Below are positions 57,498 to 64,000 of a DNA stretch of 64,000 nucleotides, piece after piece. The stretch comes from Achromobacter sp. B7 (lineage in GTDB: Bacteria > Pseudomonadota > Gammaproteobacteria > Burkholderiales > Burkholderiaceae_B), in contig NZ_CP032084.1 in assembly GCF_003600685.1 (NCBI RefSeq), positions 3,534,001-3,598,000 on the forward strand, written 5' to 3'. A program made the translations under genes and the position numbers. The notes beneath the pieces were generated by a model, which saw nothing but the letters and a program-made list of their open reading frames with translations, was not told where the DNA came from and ran no database searches. Position 1 is the first letter of the stretch, and each line of letters starts with the position of its first letter.

Positions 57498-58652
57498 TCA
57501 CCAGCCGCGAAACCGTTCCCAGTGCGCCACCACGCCGGGCTCGCCGGGTCGAACGACTTCGTAGGCCTCGTGCTGGGCACACGTTGCGCAGGCGTGGTTG
57601 GGCAGGATGCGCAGCTTGGTACCCAGGGGCAGGTCCGGCAGGCGGGCAGTGCTGCCCGCGCGCAATTTGATGATGCCCTGCTCCTGGTTGGTTTCGGCCA
57701 ACAGCAGATCGGGGTAGACGTTTCCCTTTACGTCGCAGACCACGCCGTACAACTGGTCGACGGCCTGCTTGGCGGTGCCGCGGTCGCGCGACATGGCCAT
57801 CCACCCGGCGTCAACCAGTATCCAGCCCTTATCCGGCTGGTGTCCGATCACCGTGGTGAGCACCGAGGCGGCGATGTCGTCCATTGAGCAGACGCCCAGG
57901 CCCGCCATCACCAAGTCGAAAAACACATACACGCCCGCGCGCACTTCCGTCACGCCGTCCAGGTTGCGGGCGAAATGGGCGGTGGGTGTCGACCCCACAC
58001 TCACAACCGGGCACGGCAGTCCAGCCGCACGGATGGTCTGGGCGCAGCCGACCGCAGCGGCGCGCTCTTGCTCGGCCATGTCGGCGATGGCGTCGACGCT
58101 GTGGCAGCCATAGGATTCGCCGGCGTGCGTCATGACACCGCGCAGGCTGTCGGCCGCGTGCAGCACCCGCGCAATGGCCAGCAATTGCTCGGCATTACCC
58201 GGCTGCACCCCTGCCCGGTGGCCGTCGCAATCGATTTCGATCAACGCGGGTATCCCGCCGCCGCTGGTCTGCGCCTGCGCCGCTACCGCGCGCGCCGCGT
58301 CCAGGCTGTCGACAACCACCGTCAGGTCCACGCCGCGCTGGCGCAGCGCCAGCACACGCGGCAGCTTGCCCGGCGACACGCCCACCGCGTAGAGCAGATC
58401 GGTGACGCCGGCGGCCGCAAATTGCTCTGCTTCCTGCAAGGTCGAAACAGCGGCCGGCCCGTGGGGGCCGCTCATCACCCGGCGCGCCACCTCGATCGAC
58501 TTGGGCGTTTTCAGGTGTGGGCGCAGTCGCACGCCGTGCTTGGCCATCAGGGTGGCCAGCCGTTGGATATTGCGCGTCATGCGCGTTTCGTCCAGCAGCA
58601 GGCATGGGGTTTCAAGGCTGTCGACGGTGGCGGCAAGGGTGGCGGGAGTCAT
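57498..58652 (-). CDS. DSD1-family PLP enzyme (D-serine/D-threonine-type)
   Basis: PLP enzyme of 384 residues with the alanine-racemase N-terminal barrel. The PLP lysine is in RPHLKTPKSIEVA, and the C-terminal metal site is present as NHACATC, matching the His-x-Cys zinc ligands of DSD1 D-serine dehydratase and of D-threonine aldolase. The middle has SVGSTPTAHF. It should act on a D-amino acid with a beta-hydroxy group. It shares a promoter region with the LysR gene, and a RidA gene is next beyond that. Start at MTPATLAATVD. Confidence 0.85.
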   Translation of the reverse strand: MTPATLAATVDSLETPCLLLDETRMTRNIQRLATLMAKHGVRLRPHLKTPKSIEVARRVMSGPHGPAAVSTLQEAEQFAAAGVTDLLYAVGVSPGKLPRVLALRQRGVDLTVVVDSLDAARAVAAQAQTSGGGIPALIEIDCDGHRAGVQPGNAEQLLAIARVLHAADSLRGVMTHAGESYGCHSVDAIADMAEQERAAAVGCAQTIRAAGLPCPVVSVGSTPTAHFARNLDGVTEVRAGVYVFFDLVMAGLGVCSMDDIAASVLTTVIGHQPDKGWILVDAGWMAMSRDRGTAKQAVDQLYGVVCDVKGNVYPDLLLAETNQEQGIIKLRAGSTARLPDLPLGTKLRILPNHACATCAQHEAYEVVRPGEPGVVAHWERFRGW

Positions 58653-58746
58653 AAGCGGGTCTCGAAAAAGGCGAAGACAATGCGGAATATTCTGATTTGG
58701 TCGGTCCAAGTATGGCGTGACGCAACGCGCACGTGTTTAATGTCAG

Positions 58747-58763
58747 CTTAATTTTTCATTAAG
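58747..58763. promoter_or_regulatory. Candidate LysR operator in the DSD1-LysR intergenic region
   Basis: CTTAATTTTTCATTAAG is a perfect inverted repeat (CTTAAT, five bases, ATTAAG) containing T-N11-A. It ends 11 bases before the LysR ATG and 95 bases from the DSD1 start, fitting autorepression and activation of the divergent gene. Confidence 0.7.
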
Positions 58764-58773
58764 TCAAAACTGA

Positions 58774-59685
58774 ATGATCACAACGGACGACCTGCGATTT
58801 TTCCTGAGTCTCGCGGCGACGCCCTCGCTTGCGCAGGCCGCCCGGGCGCTGGACGTGACGCCCCCGGCCGTTACGCAACGGCTGCATGCACTGGAAAAGC
58901 GTCTGGGCGTCCGCCTGGTAAACCGATCCGGCAAAGGCACCGCACTGACCGACGAAGGCCGTCTATTGGCGTTGCGCGCCGGCCAGATCTGCGGCGAACT
59001 CGGCGATCTGGCCGACGAATTGGCCGGCCGCCGGGGTGTGGTGGCGGGGCATTTGCGCGTCGTCGCGCCGCTGGGCTTCGGGCAACGCTACGTTGCCGCG
59101 CTGGTGGCGGAATTCCGAAAAACCAGCGGCAACATCACCGCAAGCCTGACGCTGTCCGATGGCCCTCCCCGCTTGGCCACGGACAACTGGGACGTCATGA
59201 TCCACATCGGAGAGCTGCGCGACTCGACGTTGGTGGCCTACCCCCTGGCGCCCAACCGCCGCATCTTGTGCGCGTCGCCGGCGTACCTGGCGCGCCATGG
59301 CGCGCCCGCCAAACCGGAAGACCTGCGCGACCATGACTGCATCGCGCTGCGCGAAAACGACGAAGACGTGACCTTATGGCGATTCAAGCGCGGCCGAGGC
59401 CCCGCCGTGGGCGTACGCGTATCGCCGGTGCTGTCCAGCAACACCGGCGCGGCCGCCGTGCAGTGGGCCTTGGCCGGGCACGGCATCGTTGCGCGTTCGG
59501 AATGGGACGTGGCGGAACATCTAAAGGCGCGCGCGCTGGTGCCGCTGCTGGCGGGGTGGAGCTTGCCGGATGCCAACGTCGTGGCGCTGGTCAAGTCGCG
59601 CCAGGAGCAATCGGCCCGCACCGGCGGTTTCCTGGCGCATCTGCGCGAAGCCTTCGCCTCGACGCCCTGGCGCGACAAGCCCTAG
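58774..59685 (+). CDS. LysR-family regulator next to the DSD1 gene
   Basis: DNA-binding regulator of 303 residues. The helix-turn-helix reads AATPSLAQAARALDVTPPAV, then LEKRLGVRLVNRSGKGT. The effector domain resembles the AaeR/DsdC branch loosely. It is divergent from the DSD1-type gene and 12 bases before the convergent RidA gene. The effector is plausibly a D-amino acid, from context. Confidence 0.9.
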   Translation: MITTDDLRFFLSLAATPSLAQAARALDVTPPAVTQRLHALEKRLGVRLVNRSGKGTALTDEGRLLALRAGQICGELGDLADELAGRRGVVAGHLRVVAPLGFGQRYVAALVAEFRKTSGNITASLTLSDGPPRLATDNWDVMIHIGELRDSTLVAYPLAPNRRILCASPAYLARHGAPAKPEDLRDHDCIALRENDEDVTLWRFKRGRGPAVGVRVSPVLSSNTGAAAVQWALAGHGIVARSEWDVAEHLKARALVPLLAGWSLPDANVVALVKSRQEQSARTGGFLAHLREAFASTPWRDKP

Positions 59686-59697
59686 CCAAAGCCCATG

Positions 59698-60096
59698 TCA
59701 ATCCAGCATGGCTTCCGCTTCGATCTCCACCAGCCATTCCGGCAGTGACAGCCCGCTGACGATGATCCATGAGGACGGCGGCGGGTCTTTCGGAAAGCGA
59801 GCGCGCAGCGCCTGGGCGATCACTTCCTGATCCTCTCGCGCGGTCTCGCAGATGTAGATGCGCAGCATGATGACCTGGGCCAGGTTGGCGCCCGCGGCGG
59901 CCAGCACACGTTCGATATTGTCCAGTGCCGCCTGGGTTTGTTCTTGCAGCCCGGGGCCAACGGTGCGTTCGTTAATGTCGACACCAACCTGGCCAGACAA
60001 CAGCATTCTGCGCTGCCCGGTAACGATCACCGCCTGGCTGAAGCCGTACTGGACGGTGTTGAAAACGGTATCGGGATTGACAACGGTTCTGGACAT
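59698..60096 (-). CDS. RidA-family reactive-imine deaminase
   Basis: Cytoplasmic RidA/YjgF-type protein of 132 residues. The trimer-interface and active-site arginine is in MLRIYICETAREDQEVI, preceded by LLSGQVGVDINERTVG and QTQAALDNIERVLAAAGA. The C-terminal segment WLVEIEAEAMLD holds the conserved glutamate. RidA hydrolyses 2-aminoacrylate and related imines released by PLP dehydratases, which fits the DSD1-type gene nearby. Start at MSRTVVNPD. Confidence 0.88.
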   Translation of the reverse strand: MSRTVVNPDTVFNTVQYGFSQAVIVTGQRRMLLSGQVGVDINERTVGPGLQEQTQAALDNIERVLAAAGANLAQVIMLRIYICETAREDQEVIAQALRARFPKDPPPSSWIIVSGLSLPEWLVEIEAEAMLD

Positions 60097-60161
60097 GCGT
60101 GCTCCTGTGAACGGCGCGCCCCCACAGCACGCCGGAGCCGCCATTCTAGCGACGCCTTGCT

Positions 60162-61352
60162 TTACAGCGGGACGCGTGCCACCCCCTGCCGGCGCGCGCC
60201 GGGCAAAGCCACCAGCAACACGATCGCGCCAGCTACCGTGGCAGTCCAGAATCCGGCTTGCACGCCATGGTGATCCACGACCCAGCCCGCTATCGCCGCG
60301 CCCGCCGCAACGCCGGCCCCCAGCCCGGTAACCAGCCAGGTCAGCCCCTCCGTCAGACGCTGGCCGGGCACGCTGCTTTCCACCAATGCCATCGCGATGA
60401 TCATGGTGGGCGCGAAGGACAGGCCGGCCAGCAACACGCCCAACGCCAAGGTCACCAGGTCGTTCACCAGCAGCAGCGGCAACGTCGTGAATGCCGTCAC
60501 GGCCGCCGCGATCGATAGCAGGCGGGCCAGCGGCATCTGGAACTTCATGACACCGAACACCAGCCCCGCCACGCACGAACCCAGTGCGTAGGTGGATAGC
60601 ACAAGGCTTGCCCCCGCCGGCACGCCCTGAGCGCGGGCGAAGGCCACGCTCAAGACGTCGATGGTGCCCACGATGACGCCCATGGCCGCCATCATGGCCA
60701 CCAGCGCGAACATCGACGGCATGCGCAACACCGACGCCTGCCGCCCGGCCGGGACGGCCTGCACCGTGGGCGCCGTGGCGGGCTGCAAGACGAAAGCCGT
60801 CACACCCACCGCCAACAGCAACGCGGCAACCAGCGGCCCCGCTTGCGGAAACAACGCCACGCTAAGGCCCACGGCCAAGGGCGGACCCAGGATGAAGCTG
60901 ACCTCGTCAGCGACCGACTCCAGCGCATAGGCGGTACGCAGTTGCGGCTGGTCGCGAAAGATCTCGGTCCAACGCGCACGGATCATCGCGGGCATGCTGG
61001 GCAACGTGCCCGCCAGCGCGGCAAACAGGAACAGCGTCCAGTCCGGCGCGTTCCACTCTACGCAGGCCGATAAACCAAGCAATGCGGCCACGCAGATCCC
61101 CGCAGCGACGGGCAGCACGCGCCCTTGCCCATGACGGTCCACCAGCCGCGAAATGCGCGGGGCCAGCAACGCGGTCGCCAACGCAAACGTGGCGGCAACA
61201 GCGCCCGCCATGCCGTAAGCACCCCGCACTTCCGACAGCATCGTGATGATGCCGATCCCGATCATCGGCAAAGGCAGGCGCGCGATGGCGCCGGCCAGGA
61301 CGAAACCAAGGGCGCCTGGCGCGTTGAATAACTCACGATACGGATTGGACAC
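60162..61352 (-). CDS. MFS transporter under TetR control
   Basis: Drug-efflux-type major facilitator of 396 residues, about twelve helices. The N-terminus FVLAGAIARLPLPMIGIGII and the motif SRLVDRHGQGRVLP (helix 2-3 loop) resemble MFS efflux pumps; STYALGSCVAGLVFGVMKF is in the second half. Its start faces the TetR gene across a 96-base region with an operator, which suggests that the regulator represses it. It lies beyond RidA on the same strand with 65 bases between. Confidence 0.88.
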   Translation of the reverse strand: MSNPYRELFNAPGALGFVLAGAIARLPLPMIGIGIITMLSEVRGAYGMAGAVAATFALATALLAPRISRLVDRHGQGRVLPVAAGICVAALLGLSACVEWNAPDWTLFLFAALAGTLPSMPAMIRARWTEIFRDQPQLRTAYALESVADEVSFILGPPLAVGLSVALFPQAGPLVAALLLAVGVTAFVLQPATAPTVQAVPAGRQASVLRMPSMFALVAMMAAMGVIVGTIDVLSVAFARAQGVPAGASLVLSTYALGSCVAGLVFGVMKFQMPLARLLSIAAAVTAFTTLPLLLVNDLVTLALGVLLAGLSFAPTMIIAMALVESSVPGQRLTEGLTWLVTGLGAGVAAGAAIAGWVVDHHGVQAGFWTATVAGAIVLLVALPGARRQGVARVPL

Positions 61353-61394
61353 CGAAGACCTTTTGCTGATTGGGTGGACAGGCGGATCCTATTC

Positions 61395-61437
61395 ACATAC
61401 ATTCCGTATGTCAATTAACCTGCGCACCGTATGTCAT
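61395..61437. promoter_or_regulatory. Candidate TetR operator between MFS and tetR genes
   Basis: A perfect inverted repeat ACATAC-ATTCC-GTATGT lies at 61395-61411, and the 10-mer ccgtatgtca occurs twice (61404-61413, 61428-61437). Both are in the divergent promoter space of the MFS and TetR genes. Confidence 0.7.
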
Positions 61438-61448
61438 GGGAGACGCAC

Positions 61449-62036
61449 ATGCCCCGCACCCGCGCGGAAATGATCGAAGCGACTCGCGCCAAGCTGCTTG
61501 CCACCGCCCGTCACGCGTTCGAACACGTCGGTTATGCCGCCACGTCCATGGACGATCTGACCGCCCGGGTCGGGTTGACGCGAGGAGCCTTGTATCACCA
61601 TTTCAATGACAAACAAGGCTTGCTTGCCGCCGTGGTCCAACAGATCGACGACGATATGGACCGGCGCTTGAAGGATATTTCGGATCAAGCTCCGGACGCG
61701 TGGACGGCGCTGCGCGAACGCTGCCGCGCGTATTTGCGAATGGCAACCGAACCGGCCATTCGGCGGATTGTGTTGCAAGACGCGCCGGCGGTGCTGGGCG
61801 CGGGGCCGAACGCGGCGCAGTCGCAGTGCGTTGCCTCCATGGCGGCGTTGCTGAAGCAACTGATCGACGACGGGCTCATTGAAACCGCCGACCCCCGGGC
61901 CATCGCCAATTTCATCAATGGCGGGCTGACGGACAGCGCGTTATGGATCGCCGGTTCGGCCGGCGAATCGGATCGCCTTGATGATGCGCTGCACACCCTG
62001 GACTTGATGCTTCGTGGCTTGCGACGCAGGCCTTGA
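61449..62036 (+). CDS. TetR-family repressor
   Basis: Regulator of 195 residues. The HTH sequence is HVGYAATSMDDLTARVGLTR followed by GALYHHF, and the rest is a helical ligand domain of the AcrR/QacR type. GGGAGA about seven bases before the ATG supports this start rather than an ATG at 61431. It is divergent from the MFS gene at 60162-61352 and 149 bases upstream of the next MFS gene on the same strand, so it may control both. Confidence 0.92.
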   Translation: MPRTRAEMIEATRAKLLATARHAFEHVGYAATSMDDLTARVGLTRGALYHHFNDKQGLLAAVVQQIDDDMDRRLKDISDQAPDAWTALRERCRAYLRMATEPAIRRIVLQDAPAVLGAGPNAAQSQCVASMAALLKQLIDDGLIETADPRAIANFINGGLTDSALWIAGSAGESDRLDDALHTLDLMLRGLRRRP

Positions 62037-62185
62037 TACGGTCCGGCTTGGGTCGGGGTCTGAGTCTGGACCCGGTCAGGAGCCGGATCGAGACACGCCG
62101 CAAGGAACCTCCGCGCCCGCGTTGTGCGCTTTCTGCAACGCACGTATTATCAAAGAATTTGCTTGTTTAAATTATCGGAGCGCCT

Positions 62186-63634
62186 GTGCCCCCCAGCCCC
62201 ACCCTTGAGCCCGTCGCCCCCAGCGCTTCGTGGGCCGACCTGCTTCAAGGCGCCAATGCCCTGCGGTCGATTGCCCTGGCGGGCGGCGTCGCGCTGCACG
62301 CCATCAACGTTTATATCGTCACCACCATCCTGCCCACGGTGATCGAGGACATAGGCGGCCTGGAGTACTACGCCTGGAACACGACGCTGTTCGTGGTGAC
62401 GTCCATCATCGGATCCGCGCTGTCGGCCAAGCTGATCGAAACACTAGGGCCGCGCAGCGCCTACCTGTTCGCCGTGGCCGTCTTCAGCGCCGGAGCCGTT
62501 ATCTGCGCGATGGCCCCGGGCATGCCGGTGCTGCTGGCGGGACGCAGCGTGCAAGGGCTGGGCGGCGGCATTCTTTTCGCGTTGAGCTACGCATTGATCC
62601 GGCTGGTGTTCGACGCCCCGTTGTGGTCCCGCGCCATGGCCTTGGTGTCTTGCATGTGGGGCGTTGCAACGCTGTCCGGGCCCGCCATCGGCGGGATATT
62701 CGCGCAGTCGGGAAACTGGCGCCTGGCGTTCTGGGCCCTGTTACCGGTTGCCGCCGTGCTGGCGTTGATCGTCGCATTCAAGGTGGGCGGACGGGCGTCG
62801 GTACCGCCTGCGCCGCGCTCGGTGCTGCCGCTGCGCACATTGGCCTTGCTGGTCGCCTCCGTAATCGCCGTCACGCTGGCCAGCCTGTCGACGCAGCTAG
62901 TGTGGAACGTGGCGGGCATTGGGGCGGGGCTCATCATCGCCCTGCTTATCGCCCGGGTCGACGCCCGCGCTCGCCATCGCCTGCTGCCCACCGGCGCTTA
63001 TAGCCTGCGCGCGCCGCTGGGCGCGTTGTACGCGACGATGTGCCTGGTGGTGGCCGCTATCGCCACCGAGATATTCGTGCCCTATTTCCTGCAAGTCATC
63101 CACGGCATGCCGCCGCTGAAGGCGGGCTACCTGACCGCTGCCATGGGCGCCGGCTGGACGCTGGCCGCCATGCCCAGCGCCACCCGGACGGGCCGCGACG
63201 CCGACCGGCTGATACGCATCAGCCCCATCGTGATCCTGGGGTCGCTGATCGGTCTGGGGATCATGACACCGCAGGCGTCACTGCTTGCCACCCCGGCCGG
63301 CCTGGGCGCGTACATCGTTGCGTTGGCGGGGGTGGGATTCGGCATCGGGCTGGCCTGGCCGCATCTTCTGACCAAAGTGTTCAACGCGGCGCCCAAGGGC
63401 GAAGAGACGCTGACGTCTTCGTCGATTACCACCGTGCAGCTCTATGCGGCGGCGGTAACGGCGGCACTGGCCGGCGTGGTCGTCAATAGCGCGGGGCTTG
63501 CCGACCCCGGCGGTGTCGAAGGGGCTCGGCATGCCGCGGGCTGGCTGTTCGCGGCGTTTGCATTGATGCCGGCACTGGCGCTGATCCTGCTGCCTCGCGT
63601 GACGCGGGCTGTGGCGCCGGGGCCGGATGCGTAA
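62186..63634 (+). CDS. MFS transporter, second copy
   Basis: Major facilitator of 482 residues with about fourteen hydrophobic segments, so of the DHA2-like length class. It starts at GTG with GGAG seven bases upstream. Early segments are AGGVALHAINVYIVTTILP and GSALSAKLIETLGPRSAY (motif A region); ALSYALIRLVF and GGIFAQSGNWRLAFWALLP follow. Substrate unknown. The leader holds an AT-rich promoter-like patch (62145-62175). Confidence 0.85.
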   Translation: MPPSPTLEPVAPSASWADLLQGANALRSIALAGGVALHAINVYIVTTILPTVIEDIGGLEYYAWNTTLFVVTSIIGSALSAKLIETLGPRSAYLFAVAVFSAGAVICAMAPGMPVLLAGRSVQGLGGGILFALSYALIRLVFDAPLWSRAMALVSCMWGVATLSGPAIGGIFAQSGNWRLAFWALLPVAAVLALIVAFKVGGRASVPPAPRSVLPLRTLALLVASVIAVTLASLSTQLVWNVAGIGAGLIIALLIARVDARARHRLLPTGAYSLRAPLGALYATMCLVVAAIATEIFVPYFLQVIHGMPPLKAGYLTAAMGAGWTLAAMPSATRTGRDADRLIRISPIVILGSLIGLGIMTPQASLLATPAGLGAYIVALAGVGFGIGLAWPHLLTKVFNAAPKGEETLTSSSITTVQLYAAAVTAALAGVVVNSAGLADPGGVEGARHAAGWLFAAFALMPALALILLPRVTRAVAPGPDA

Positions 63635-63775
63635 CGCGCCTTGATTGGCGGCATCACGCAAGTCCACGCGATGCTGCCAATCGTCAGACCATTGGGGCCG
63701 AAATACAGCAAAGGCGGTATGGAACGTCACGCGCGTCTTTGCTACGCTCAGAAGCACCTGCAAAAGGTGGCGCCC

Positions 63776-64000
63776 ATGAGCAACAAGATACGAGTCCTTT
63801 GCGTTCAACCGTCGTCGATGTCCGCGCGGTTCGCCTTCCTGGCGATTGCGGTGCGATGGTCGCTGGGCGCCACCCCCCGCCCCACCCGGCTGATGATCGG
63901 GCCCCACGACCTGGAGCCCATCGGCTCCGAACCGGCCTTTTGGCGCTTTGCATTACGGCATGCGCTGACCGGGCAATCGTTTTTGGTGACGCGCGGCGGC
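63776..64000 (+). CDS. Hypothetical protein, 5' part
   Basis: An open frame from the ATG at 63776 runs to the right edge (75 codons, no stop). AAGGTGG lies about seven bases upstream, a good ribosome-binding site. The visible peptide starts MSNKIRVLCVQPSSMSARF and continues FLAIAVRWSLGATPRP, with no recognised family. The mildly hydrophobic N-terminus does not form a clear membrane helix. The remaining sequence lies outside the window. Confidence 0.6.
   Translation, partial: MSNKIRVLCVQPSSMSARFAFLAIAVRWSLGATPRPTRLMIGPHDLEPIGSEPAFWRFALRHALTGQSFLVTRGG

Overview
The window is GC-rich, densely coded bacterial chromosome. It most resembles the Alcaligenaceae (Burkholderiales), an Achromobacter or close Bordetella relative. 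The signs are the tig-clpP-clpX-lon block, an iscRSUA-hscBA-fdx-iscX operon, an RpfE-like gene next to recJ, a Bug-type periplasmic receptor gene, and several acyl-CoA and LysR modules. I saw no rRNA, tRNA, CRISPR array, prophage or intact insertion sequence. This assignment is inferred from gene content, not from a database search.

Region 1 (1-10.8 kb) is the end of an MFS gene followed by an iron-siderophore island. The island has a substrate-binding protein, two FecCD-type permeases and an ATPase of the catechol/anguibactin/petrobactin type, plus two TonB-dependent receptors. An OmpR-type response regulator and sensor kinase lie between the receptors. Fur-like boxes precede both receptor genes, and an 11-base C tract lies between the first receptor and the binding-protein gene. 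The layout recalls the ferric-enterobactin PfeR/PfeS system.

Region 2 (10.9-20.5 kb) is housekeeping: tatD, lolD and a single lol permease, an RpfE-like gene, recJ, prfB with its programmed +1 frameshift, an SDR gene, lysS and a small membrane protein.

Region 3 (20.4-35.2 kb) is acyl-CoA metabolism and transport. A leftward operon runs livG-livH-livM-livK-livF-acyl-CoA ligase-thiolase-tetR. It is opposed by a PaaG-like isomerase gene across an intergenic region with a TetR-type palindrome. Next come a hydratase, CoA-transferase and Bug-receptor operon, a divergent LysR gene, and a two-domain methylglyoxal-synthase-like protein.

Region 4 (35.2-53.2 kb) is the Fe-S assembly operon with an IscR box, an LMW phosphotyrosine phosphatase, uvrB, an aromatic aminotransferase, and lexA with a perfect SOS box. 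A nested palindrome separates lexA from lon. lon has a good RpoH promoter and is followed by clpX, clpP, tig and an M48 protease.

Region 5 (53.4-64 kb) holds a UPF0114 membrane protein, two cold-shock protein genes with long leaders, a DUF924 protein and a cluster of small uncharacterised genes. It ends with a DSD1-type PLP enzyme, LysR and RidA group, and an MFS/TetR/MFS group with a visible operator. A hypothetical gene runs off the right edge.
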